A stretch of DNA of 64,000 bases. Source: Atriophallophorus winterbourni. Taxonomy: Eukaryota; Platyhelminthes; Trematoda; Plagiorchiida; Microphallidae. Position 1 is the first letter of the stretch. Each line of letters begins with the position of its first letter. The notes under the pieces were generated by a model. That model worked only from the letters and a program-made list of their open reading frames with translations, was not told where the DNA came from and ran no database searches. The position numbers and the translations under genes were made by a program. Positions 9,783-23,200 of the stretch are shown piece after piece. The stretch is from the NCBI GenBank assembly GCA_013407085.1, contig JACCGJ010008710.1, positions 1-64,000 of the forward strand, written 5' to 3'.

Positions 9783-12700
9783 GTTAGTGTGAAAATTTAT
9801 CCCAAACTTTTCAGGTCCCAATGGGAGCGGGAAAAGCAACGTGATCGATTCGATGCTTTTCGTGTTTGGATATCGTGCCTCGAAAGTTCGTTCGAAAAAA
9901 TTGAGCCAATTAATTCATCAAAGTGAACTTTTGACCAATGTGAACAGTTGCATGGTTGCTGTACACTTTCAAAAAATCATTGATCGTGGATCTGGTCCTA
10001 CGGATTACGAGGTGATTTTTCCTCATTGTTTATTTCGGTAATTTCCCTTGGGTGTAATTGTCTCACGGATGTGCACGGACGTGCAATCGTGCACTATTTC
10101 TATGCTGTGCGGCTAACATCGTGCTAAATTGATTGGTCACCGGTAGTGACCATGCTTAAACACGCTGGAGTCTCACTACCATTTCTATTTTCTTTTGTCA
10201 TATCTGTCTAGGCCTGGGCAACCTGACAGTATCTCAGCCCACGTGCAGTCCCTGACTGTGCGGCACTTTGCCTGGATCAGGCTTGTGCTTTCTTACATAA
10301 ATACATACCGTAGGCACTTAATGCGAATATTTGAGTTTTCCTATTCCAGAAGATCAATCAAAATTATGCAATCGACGTTTTCTCTAAGTGAATCTTATTG
10401 ATGATTCAATGGCTTGTATAATCATTTCAACACTTTGCGTACGCACCATCGATGGATGGCACAACCTGAACGCATTGTTGTGACCTTTATACACTGAAAT
10501 CGCTTTGCAATGAAATACAAATTGACAATGTTTGTATGTATCTGCTAGGTATTCTGCAGTGGATTAGGATTAACCTGTACACGGATTGCTTAAGCAGTCT
10601 GGTCAGCGGACGCTGTTCGCACCTGTATACAAAATAAACAATTAAGGGATTAACACACTATGTAGGAGTGGATGAGACTGCCCTAATCTCGCCTGTTTAT
10701 GTTGGGTAACTTGGGATTAGTCAAAAAATGCCATTTAAACCTGGACCCTGTTCGTACTGACACTCATTGTCTGATGAAGCTTCTGGCTAAGTCACGGAAC
10801 GTTACCAAAAATCTGCTGTAACCAATTCATCGCAAACTTTCTTTTCATTTGAATGTATCTGTATTCTGTGCGTGTCATTCTGTGTGTATCTCGCTACAGA
10901 TGAACCTCATGACTTTTCACCTTCTCCACAGTTACGTTAAAACTAATCTGGCTGTTTGTTCTGGATCAGTAACGAATCTTTCTATTACCACGTTGAGCCC
11001 AACTTACAAAAAAGCTACCATTGATTTATCAACACAAGCTCAATTCTTGGTGCTTAAACATGCACTTGTGCTTGTGCAACAGTCTACAGTCACAAATCCT
11101 TCATGTTTCGACTTACTGCAGTCTGAAATAAAATTAGGAACGTAAAAGTGTTTTGCCTTGCGCACTTTCTATAGAGTTTATTTGTCGATATATCGACATT
11201 GCTCTGTTTAACAATTGCGTGCTTTGTATTGATTTAGTATCGTCATTAACGGACTCTGACAAGCTCTCCGTCTCTATTGTTCCTTCACCCCACTTCGGAA
11301 ATCCATTGCTTTCACGGCCTGCTTGTGCATTCATTCACACACACACTCCCATTTTCCGCATTTTGTCTTCTGTCTATGAAGCCTATTTATAACAACCTTT
11401 TATTATGCTATTATGTCAGAGTGATTCGCATTGTGGGTTATTTATGTCGATGGCAGAACATCAGCAGTAAACGCTTTCTAAACAGCGCGCCGTACAAGCT
11501 TTTTGCCATCGTTGTTCCCACATTGTAACACTGATGTCACCCCCAGATGTATCGGAAATTTGTTCACTGTGGATTCCTCTCACTTCTACAGGTCGTGCCC
11601 AACAGTTCGTTTGTCGTCACCCGACGAGCGTACCGAGATAATTCCAGCTCCTATTGGATTGACAACACTCGTGCTGTTTATCGCGACGTGGCGAATTTGC
11701 TGCGCAGTCATGGCATCGACCTGGATCATAATCGTTTCCTCATTCTTCAAGGCGAAGTTGAGCAGATCGCGTTAATGAAACCAAAGGCGCCAAGCGAACA
11801 CGAGGACGGATTTCTGGAATATCTGGAGGTATCCACCGTTTTGTTGTTGCGTTTAGCTTGTTATGTCGGTAGTTTTTTTGTCAATTATGTCTAGCCGGCA
11901 TCATCATTAAGCACAAGTCTGGAGCCAGACAAAGTGCCAAACTTGCTTGTGGGCGTTATACTACCCGGTTGCCCAGGCCGAAGTAGGGGGTTTGCTCAGG
12001 GGTCCCACCCGGAGCCTTTGGCCTGAACCACAAGGCCGTTGGTTGAGACTGAGTTTGTCTTACCTCAACCTTCCTGGTATGAGTAGCTCTGCTGGTACCA
12101 AAAGCCACCACCCAGTATAGCTTAATGGGTCATGAAGGTACACAAACCATCGCACCACGTTAAGGTCCAGTTTCAGCGCGATTGCATAGTTTTTGTTTAC
12201 CCCTTCGGTCGATGTCCACCGTAGATATCCACCACAAACGCATGGCGATTTGATGATGTACAGCGTTTCAGATGACTAAACAGTCCGATTCGGGAGGAAC
12301 AATCTCTCCCGCGGCGCTCACAACGATCATCATCATCATCATCATCATCATGAAACACACTTCCGAAGCCGGACAAAGTGCCAAGCTACATGAAACCGGA
12401 AAAGCAGATAAGCTAGTGTGTGCAAAAAAGCAAAGCGGGAAAGCGGAATATACAAAAGCGAATGCGTAAAAAAGCTTGTTTTTGTAGTTTCACTGTACGC
12501 GATTTTGTTTTCGTTTTCGTTTTTATGAAATATAATATCATAATACCAGATACAAAATTGATAAAGTAGACTGGCGCCAGTGACTTTGGTTTGCAGCCAT
12601 ATCTCGTAAGGTTTCCAGCCAACTATTAGGTCGATCTTTTGGACCCCACCCAGGCAAATGAATACGCCTCACTAAGTCTAGTGCTGCGGTTAGTTTCTTC

Positions 12701-15700
12701 ATCCCAACTCACCATATCATGGTCTGAACAACCGATCGTTTATCTCTGCATGTCCCAACCCTCAGCCTTTCTCTCAGTTTGGAGATGTTACGTTCGGATA
12801 GACCAGGCATGTGCTTTACCAGAAATTTTATTGTTTAGATCATACTCAATTACTTTTGTTTCTCTATGAAACACAGTGGTACATTTATTCGAGCGTTACC
12901 AGTGACAGTCTTACCAGAAGTGAACAATACATGTCTTCGTTTCACTGGGCATAGCTCGACCGAGGATTCTAATCCTTATTTTTGGGGAATCTGACATTAT
13001 CCAAACCCATTGCTAACCTTGGATGGCCCTCCACCTCAAACTATTTTTAATCCATCAGCGCAGCTTAGCCCTGCTCACCTACCAACCAAGCGGATAAGCG
13101 ATAGCCGACGTGTACCCTAACCCTACTATTCTAATATTTTCAAAGCGTTTGTGGTTAACTTTAGATCTGTATCTCTCCAGCATTCAGTGCCCGAAACCGC
13201 CACAACTTCTTTTCGATAATAATGATCATAGATGCAAATTGGAGGCCTGAATGCATGAACTCTGCAACCGACCTTGGCAACGTTTGGATTTCCAAATATT
13301 TTCGTGTAATATACGTCTCCAAAGGAAATTTTCTATTGCATCATGTCAGCGGTGTATGCTCAGTGACACAACCTGCTTGACCGACAGCAAACCTCGGTGC
13401 TTGCCGTATAACTATGTCACTAGAATGTTACTTGTGTTTCCATGACAGATCCATATTATTCGTATTTTTCTGCTCACCTGTGCGCCAAGCGTTTCTCTCG
13501 ATAGGCTCCATGTAAGAGCTTTCGCATAGCTTGTACAATCCAATGTCAGCTTCGGCGAACTAATAAGTTCTCGAAGGGGGTTGTGGCCGGAGCATTGCCG
13601 AATTTCCTCGATGCTGATGGCCGACTAATCCCCGAGAACGTCTAGATAATCAAAAAAATCTGAAGCCGTACATCCGATGGGATTAAGTTGATGAATGGAG
13701 TGAAAGCTTTGTTGGCGGGTTTCAAGCAGATTCGGGATGATCGACTCTAAGGGAAATCCAAGTAATCAACTTACCGTATTTCGTGCTATCACTGGCGAGT
13801 ACCGTTAAGTTTCACCGACTACGAGACTGTACTTTCTCTTTTTGCTGATAGTAAGCGGGATGAAATATCTCAGGGTGTAGAATGGGCTCTGAACGTCTCG
13901 ATATCAACTCTTATGGTATGTATGGTATGAAAACACAAGCCTGATCCAGGCACAGTCAGAGACTGCATGTGGGCTAAGATACTGTCAGGTTGCCCAGGCC
14001 TAGACAGTCCAGCGCCTAGACACTCTTAACACAGATTATTATTATTATTATTATTATTATTGCACAATCTGATACAGATATAGTGCCGTTCAACATAAAC
14101 AATGAGATGTACAAAGCGAGAAGGGGGGTACAAAGCGTTGTCATCGGCATCGTTGAACGTAGGCATGATACTACCCGGTTGCCTACACCGAAGTAGGGCC
14201 TACACAGATTGGAGTCCGTACTCTACTTACGAATTGAACAAAATACCTTTAGCTCGGGGCTTTGATGTTGAGTACTTAGTGTTCGCTGAATTTCATTCTA
14301 ATTGCTGTCACTCTCGATATATCTGCCAGATTGTATTGATTGTATTGATCTCAAAGAAGCTAGTGACCTTTACAGTTTTGTCTCCCACCAATACCATTGT
14401 ACCTTTTCGGCTGTGAACATATTTACGTTTTGCTTCACAGGATATTATCGGCTCCAGTCGATTCAAACAGCCTCTGGCCATCTTCGCAGACCGGATTGAG
14501 CGGTTGAATGATCTACGTTTGGAAAAACTGACTCGCGTGAAAGCCGTGGAGAAGGAAAAAGACGAATTGGAAGGGGTACGGAATGAGGCGATGGGATATT
14601 TACGGCTACTGAATAACGTGACGGAGATGAAGAACATTCTCTTTCAACAGAACTTGGCCAAAGAGCGCTCGATTGAAGAAGAAACAAAAGAGCGACTGGC
14701 CTCGGCACAAACGGAAGTTCAGGTCAGCGTTCCACGGACACCACACGATGCCTTCCATGCTTTTGCTGCTTTGTTTTAGCGCCCTATAAGGAGATCGCAA
14801 TGGTAGCACGTCCTTATTCTAACATGAGTGTGTAATCATCATCGCTACCGGTAAAGCTGAGCGCTCCAGAAGATATAGAAGTCATACTGTCATTATACCT
14901 CTATATATATATGTCCAGGTCTGCACTCTGTGACTGCGTGGCATCGGCGAGACCGCATCCTGATTGGCGTGGTGACCAAACCGTCACATGACATAAGCAG
15001 TTAAAAACCCTTACTAGTAACCTATCCAAAGTCGGCGCAATACGTCTTCCAGGCTAGGGTCCCTGCGATCAGATATCGCAATGGCTAGTTACGCTGCAGG
15101 AAATGTCCAGAAACCGTGTTCAATGGCGGTCTTGCACTAAGCATCTTGGAGTATTTGCTTAACCTTGTATGTTGTCAAGCGGAGTGACGAGAAAAGCTTG
15201 TTATGATGCATGGTAGTGAAATTCGCAAGGAAGCTGCCATGCTGATGTCGCTCTACTCGTTCACGAAACTTGTTTGAATGCATGTTCCATTCGAGGTGTA
15301 GGCACCTCATTCCAGTTTGGTTATGCTTACTTTTCTATAGAATCCGTAGCTATTTAAGTCCCACCCTTCCCCATCCTTTAGGATTGTACTTTTTCATGGT
15401 TGTGTGGTAGTTAAGCATTCGTTACATGCTGTCTCTGATGATGATGATGATGATGTATGAACTGAAATAGTTTGCTTAATGCTCTGATGTGTTTGTACTT
15501 TTTCTGCCCTGATGTGTTCCAATACCAATCAGAAGCAGTCTCACGAGGAAGCTGTTGTTCTGTTATCAGTCTGTTGTTGGCCACTTTCAGTCGACGTCGT
15601 CACAAACGCATGATGGTTTTATGCCTCACGAATGACTAAACAGTCCGAATCGGGAGGATCTCCAACAGCGATTGTCAGTACTAGGTCGATCGGTATTAAT

Positions 15701-18700
15701 TGCGGGGTAGGATCTACCGTCAGCAGTCTAGAGAAGCATCTTCTCCTCCCCTTTTGGCAGACGATGCTTTAGACACTGTCTCTAATGTGAACGGTCAAGA
15801 GCAAGTTCTTCCCAAGAGCTTTCATATATCTTTTGCGAACGCCGTTGTATCGCAAGTACGGTTTGCCCAAAGATCGGTCTACTCGTTTACAAAACGTGTT
15901 TGGTTCAAGGTATGGTCACTTTGTCTAAGCGTGCCTGCGTTTACTCTTTAACGGGGTCCGTAGGTTTTTAAATTACACCCTTTACCATCGTTTCAAGATT
16001 TTTTTACCGTGTCCTGGTTTTATGGAAATTGCGCACACGGCACTTACTACCGGTGCAAAGCTGGCCAGTCTCATGACTGTCAATTCCCTCCGTAAAGTTG
16101 TGTTTTGTTCTGGAAGAGATAATAGCACCTCTACCTACTTCGGTTCTCTATGCGATCGATCAATCGATTCATCTTTACGTCCATACACGCACACATTTTT
16201 CAAGTGATTTTTGTTCAACCTCTCACTGAGTCGAATGCAGTTGCAGCATTTCATTAGGGCGCTGTTTTACCTCTGCTCATTTTTAGAATCTATCGAAAGA
16301 AATAAAGGAAAAGTCCAGGGAACTCGCAAAAACCGAATCCAATCGCGATGCACTCACCGAGAAACACACCGATTTGCAAAAGCGACATCGCGATGCGCAC
16401 GCCAAGTTTTCCGAATGCGAGGCAGAGGACAGTCGCCTGCGTGATGAACACGCGCACGTCAAGGCCACCGGTCGTCGGTTGACAAAATTGCTGCAGGCCG
16501 AGCGACAAAAGATGGAAGAAATGCAACGCCTCCCTGAGGAGACGGAAACTCGCCGCCAGGCAATTTTGCAGCAGTTGAAGGAATTGGAAGAAACCAAGAA
16601 ACGCCATGAGCTAGCTTACCAGGTGGGTTTGGTGATTTGATCATGTTCGTTGGATGGTGTATCATTATCGTTATCATATACGTGAAAAACACTAATCAAT
16701 TACTGCTGGAAGCAAGTATAGGCGGGCCTCTATCGAGTACGTATGGTCTGGTATGAAAGCATAAGCAAAGTGCCGCACAGTCAGAGACTGCACGTGGGTG
16801 ATATTACTGTCTGGTTGCACAGGTCTAGACAGATATGGGAAATAGAGAATAAAGATGGTAGTGAGACTCCAGCGTGTTTCAGCATGAAGCGCACTTCCTG
16901 TGGCTAATCAATTTAACACGGTGTTAGCTGCACAGCACAGAAATACTGTACGATTGCACATCCGTACGTGGCTGCTGTATGCGTTGTTTGAAATAGCTAA
17001 CCTATGACGGAGGACACGTACCACACAGTCATAGACTGCACGTGTGCAACGATGCTATCAGTTTGTCTAAACCTACATGGAGATCCGAAAGGTGTATTGG
17101 AATTGAAGCTTCAGCGTATGTTCGCATGCTATTCAACACCGATGGCAATGAACTTGCGCGGCACAGCAGTACGCACCGATTGAGCGACTGTACTGGTTTC
17201 AAAACGTATCATGTATCATTGTATTCTTTAAGCTCGTGGAGCAATCACGTTAAAGCTATCTTCTCCCGTTTCGCGTGGTCGCAGTAACAGAACCTGCTTC
17301 TTATCGGTGGTTGACCATCTGAATGCCTTTTGCGCTTATTTACACCGTGTTCCTTAATCTTAGGTAATAACGGAACTAGCTCTCAGATAGCCATTAACGA
17401 CGCTAACTCCGCTGGTTGGGACGCATCCTGCGCATAAAACCCGAACGGTTACCTCCTATATACATATATACATTCATACATACACACTATTCTATTATTT
17501 ACAGGATACTGTCGCTAGCCTTGAAGAAGAAACTGCTCCGCTGAGAACCAAAGTCGAAGCAGCAGAGGTGAAACTGGCCCCGTTACAATCCGAGGCTGAT
17601 CAGATGTCAAGTAAACTGGCCCTTGAACGACAACAATTTGAACTGCTCATGGCCGGACAGCGTCGTGAACAAGAGCGTTGCGACAAGGCCCGTCAAGCTG
17701 CCCAATCCGCGCAGAGTAAATTGGAAGAACGGGAAAAAGAACTTGCTGACGCGCGACAACGATTGTCACAATCCTCTGGCCGTCGTCAGTCAACTCAATC
17801 CGGGAGTATTGTCGTTGGCCTTGTGTCAGCCAGCCGGGATCTGGATGAAGTTAAACAGAAAGAGTCTCAATTGACGAAAGAGCTCAACGATGCACGTTCG
17901 AAGCTCGTGGAATCCAAATCGCTACAACAGGTTTGCGTTTGTTTGTTTCGATAGGTCAACATTTTTTTGACCAAAGTTATTGATTTCTAAGATACTCATT
18001 TGCATGCATTTCCATCATACGCACACACCCCACGACCGGTTTCATCTTGTTTGCACTCAGTCTGTTCAAATACATGTAGATGGGGCTAAACGCATGTTCA
18101 TGAACAAAGATGCTCATTTGCAAGCATTTCCATCACACATGCTATACTATGCTAGCTATCATCATCATCATCATCATCATCAAAGACAGCATTACACCGG
18201 TAGCGCGTACCGAATGCTTAACTGCCATACAACCATGAAAAAGTTAAATCCTAAAAGATGGGGAAGGGTGGGACTTAAATTGCTACGGGTTCTATAGAAG
18301 AGTAAGCACAAACAAACTGGAAGAGTTGCCTACACCTCGAATGGAACATGCATTCAAACATGTTTCATGAACGAGTAGAGTGACATCAACACGGCAGCTT
18401 CCTTCCGGCTTTCACTGTCATGCATCATAACTAGCTTTTCTCGTCACTCCGCATGACAACATACAAGGTTAAGCAAATACTCCAAGATGCTTAGTGCAAG
18501 ACCGCCATTAAACACGGTTTTGGGACATATCCTGAAGCGTAACTAATCATTGCGATATCTGTCTGTGTTGCTCAAGGGTAGAGTCTATAAAGCGACAGTT
18601 CGGTCTGTGTTGCTGTATGGGTGCGAAACCTGGACCTTACGTAAAGAACACATTCAGCGTCTCCAAATGCTTGCTAACCACGTAATGAATTTATTGATTA

Positions 18701-20182
18701 TAATCACGTGTCTACTTCGGCCAACATTTGTTTATTCCCTAACAGGCTAGCACTTCACGGGGTCGCGTGATAAACGCCCTACTTGAAGCGAAACGTTCCG
18801 GAGCATTGCCTGGTATTATTGGCCGTTTGGGTGATCTGGCTGCAATCCCTCTTCGATATGACGTGGCTGCTTCTACCGCATGCTCCGCCTTGGATCACAT
18901 CGTGACCGACACCATGAACACTGCTCAACAAGCAGTGAGGTTCCTGAAGCAAAACAACCTGGGTTTGGCTACGTTCATTGGTAGGTCCGGAATGTATCAT
19001 GAGTATGGCTGTGTTCATTGTGCCTCCACGTCTGTTTTCACTATGCATTTTGTATTTCCTTTCCATTTTCTGGCTTCGCTTGTTCACCACGACGTGTTTT
19101 CGAAAATCTTGCAATGAAACACGTTTTCTTGACTCGATACATGTTAAAGTACAAAGGTTGTCATAGCCGGGGTGGCAGTGGGGTTAACCTCACACTGTTT
19201 ATAAAATGCTCCCATATGGCATGCGTCTCAAATAGCCTCTGACAATCAAGTCCAGCTTCTGGCCTACACGAATGGCTCCCCGAGCCCGGCAGAACTGTTT
19301 CTACCAACAGGAGAAGGGGCGAGGGCGAGTGACTGGCGCCTGAAGACCAGTTTGCTTCGGGCAGATGGAGCTCGTTAGCCTGGCAGCGCATTTCATCTAA
19401 GGGAAGGAAAACCCTGATTTTAAACCTCCGCTGCCTTGTGGGATACCCGATCGCGGGAAAGGCTTCGGGAGAAAACCCTGAAGAAAAACCTGGAACAGAG
19501 TCTGGTAGACCACCTCTTTCTGGCAACTCCCTGCTGCCTTGCAGTTCGCACTTGGTTGTGCAAAGGCTAGAGAAGCTGACTCGAACAAACGCCAAGTGGC
19601 GCTGGGGACGCCGCTTTGTTCCCAAATCCCCAAGTTCCTTCATTGAAGCCGACTCATCCTCCAGGAGGTGATAGTCGCACAAAAGTAAAGTAAAGTAAGT
19701 TATCAAGCACAGTGTGCTTAACCGCCCTACAACCATTAGGCATTAAAATCCTAAATAATGCGGAACGGTTGGACCTGAAAAGCTACTGAATCTGTAGAAC
19801 ATTGGACACAGACACACTAGGTGAAGTGTCCACAACTCGAATCTTGAAACCACTGTGTACACTCAGCTCGTGGAATCACATGCCACTTTGGAATATTAAC
19901 CTCTCCATATCGATTCCCGGCTCCAATCGTTACTTTTTCCACAGGTTTGGATAAAATGAAACAATGGGCTGACCAATCGCGAGTGCCGTTCTCTGTGCCC
20001 AAGGTGAATTTCGAAGCGCATCGATTGTACGATTTGCTGCAAGTGGCGGATGAGGGCGTTCGTCCTGCCTTTTACTTTGCTCTGCGAGACACGTTGGTCA
20101 CCGACACACTGGACGGTGCAACCAAATTAGCGTTCCAACAGAATAAACGCTATCGTGTGGTGACAATTCAGGTATTGATTTT

Positions 20183-20216
<34 letters not shown>

Positions 20217-23200
20217 CATGTACCTTGTCATCCTATGCTTATTGTTAAGCTTACTGCTTTTTCTGCCATACAACTTTCTGAGTTCTGATGGTCTCATGCT
20301 GTGTGACCTGTTGCATTCAAATCGAATTTCAACCACGTTTTGTCAGCTATAGTTTTTTTCCTTTGTGTTATTTTCCAAACCGTTTATTCGCCTGATGTTC
20401 CAAAAAACATGTATTTAATCGAGATTGTCCCAACCACCACGACGATGTAATCCTAAAATGTGTTTGACTGGCCCCTAGCCCAAACCCTGTGCACTTGATT
20501 ATTGGAGAAATGCTTGTGGTATCCTAAATGCCTAGTATACTCAGCTGCTAAAGTCTGACAGCCTGTTCAGCAGGTGTAAGCGGTGATTGGCACGTTGTAG
20601 TGCATTGTTTGTCTTCATCGAGTGGAGTCCGTTTGATTAGGGTCGAGGAATGTTGACGTACCGATAAAGTCATCTTTCAGTGCACATCCAACGTTGAATG
20701 AGCAAGCCGCACGTCTATCCGTTAACCTGCTTCTAGTCTGCCATCGTCTAATGCTCTAGCCTGTATGAAATCACAGGTCTAAAGTCAGATAGAATGCCAC
20801 AATATCACACATCGTGCGCAATCTGAGATGCTGTCATGCTCCCCTGTACCCTTTTACTTACTCAGGTGTGCATTTATCGGCGAGCAAGGATCACTTAGTT
20901 AGTTTCGCTAGGATTTTAGAAATGATTTCGAGTAGCCAACTGCGGAATGATGTCCCAATTCCCCTTTACCATACACACGAACTCGCAATCGATGGCAGCA
21001 CCGCGCTGCCAATGTGCAGATATCTGCAAACGTATGTTGTTGGCCTCCTTCGGTCGATATCGTCCATGGATGTACATCACAATCGCATGAATTTTCATGT
21101 TCTGTAGATTTTCGAATGACTAAACAGTCCGATTCGGTTGGAACAATCACCCCCGCAGCGCTTGCAACGATAAGCAGAACTCGGTTGTAGGGCGTTAGTT
21201 ACACGCCGGCGGCGTGATCTACGTTCAGCAGCCAAGAGCTGTATCTGCTCCTACCCAGCTTGCAGAGGACGCTTTACTCAATGTCTCCAATGTGAGTGGT
21301 CAAAAGCAAGTTCTTCCCAACTTGCAGGGTCAATGCTATGAGCTTTCATATCTCTTTTGTAAACGTCTTTGTACCGCAAGTGCGGTCTGCCCAATGGTCG
21401 ACTTCCTAGTTGCAACTCATCTTTCGGAATACGACCGTTTTATATTCGGTAGACATGCAGGCGGCGCTCTCGTGGTAAGGTGAACATGCTCTGTATAACA
21501 GCTTTTGAAAGCACTTCAGCACAAGCCTGCTTCAGACAAGGCGCCGCAAAGTCACTGACGGCACGTGGGCTAAGATAATGGCAGGTTGTTCGGGCCTGGA
21601 CAGACGTGGGCTAGGTGCAAGATGTCATACACTGATGTTAGTTCTTTTGCGATGGTTGAGACATACTTTAAGAATGCCAAAGTCGCCGCTAACCACACCG
21701 CGCCTTATTTGCAGAGCATGTAAGAAGCTGAGAGGAAGAACCGGCTGTCTAATCAATGATGTAGCCCTCTGGGGTTAAAAAGCTCATCGTAGCTTTATGC
21801 TATGTGGGTGGGATACGAAAGATCCACCATAATATTTGGTTGGAAATCTTACGCGATATGACTGCAAACCGAAGTCAGTGGCACTAATGTAGCTTGTTAT
21901 ACGTATTAGGATTTTTCTTCTTCTAGATCATTATATTATATTCGATACAACAGAAAAAATCACTAAATCATATGCAATGAGACTACAAAAACAAGCTGCT
22001 TTTTGCGCATGCCCGCTTTCTTTGTTGACACGTTTGCTCATGTGCTTTTTCTTTTTCATGTTGCTTGGCACTTTGTCTGGCTCCAGACTTCATGATGATG
22101 ATAATGATGAAGTAAAGCCGTCAATACACACTACCGTTTGTACAGGACCTTGCCCACCCTCCCAATGTACCTTTAATGCTGATATTCTATTCATCTTAGC
22201 CTTCAGCGAGTTTTTTGTTTGCTCTTTTGCAAAGTGCCGCTAAATTGAACTTCCGATAATAATCGACATGGGCAGTTACTCTGTCTTGAGGCCTTGCACG
22301 GATGTGAAATCGTGCAGCTAACATCGTGTTAAATTGATTGGCCAACGGTAGCGAGTTGCATGCTGAAACACGCTGGAGTATCACTACCATTTCTATTTCC
22401 CCCTTCATATCTGTCTAGGCCTGGGAAACCTGACGGTATCTTAGTCCACGTGCAGGCTCTGAGTTTACGGCACTTTGCCTGGATCAGGCTTGTGCTTTCA
22501 TACAATACCTGAGGCCTTCCCTTTATGTCTATCTAGATCTGGACAAGTTGATAGTATCTCATCCCGATTGCAGTTTACGTCTGTGTGACCCCGAGCTTGT
22601 TTTCCCATCGAGGTATAGTGCCCCAATGCCTATGCTTTGTTCGAAGCTTTGTTCCACTCCTACTTTGTTTTCTCAGGGTCAACTGATAGAAACGTCTGGT
22701 GCCATGTCGGGTGGTGGTGGCCGTCCTCTCTCAGGTCGCATTCTGACAAGTCTGTCGCAGTTGAAAGAAAAGCACGACGCTGGCAAATCTTGCCTCGCAA
22801 ACAATACCACCAACGAGGATGGCCAAAATTTGGCAGCGCTTGAGAAACGGTTGGCGCAAGGCGAGCAGGAGTTGGCTCGTTTACGTGAGAGTCGCTCGCG
22901 TCTCGAGGAGGTAGTCACGCGTCTGACACAACAGAAAGACGAAACCGAGCGTACGGTGAAGCGATGTGAGGTAGGTGTTGTGCAGTCTCTTTTAATGTTT
23001 TTGTTCATTTCCTCTATTCTGATGAGTTATCTTTTTATTATATTTCGTTCGCATATTCTCTGAAGACGTTGTATAAAAGCGCGTTGCTAAACGACCATCC
23101 ATGGGGTGTTCTCTTTTATTCAAAGATTTCCATGGACTTAGCCGTCGACCATCCCAACAGGGCCGATAGAACTTCTGTATTTAGCTCGTTTGGGATGCCT

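Noticed and set aside
10065..10300. Hammerhead in SINE-A
   Set aside because: No CTGATGA or GAAA pair with stems on either strand in SINE-A copies.
12639..12869. 76-aa ORF in SMC4 intron 3
   Set aside because: No similarity pattern; sits beside LINE debris and in an intron.
16211..16444. 77-aa frame upstream of SMC4 exon 5 as the exon frame
   Set aside because: Exon 5 is in another frame starting at 16287 with correct acceptor and phase.
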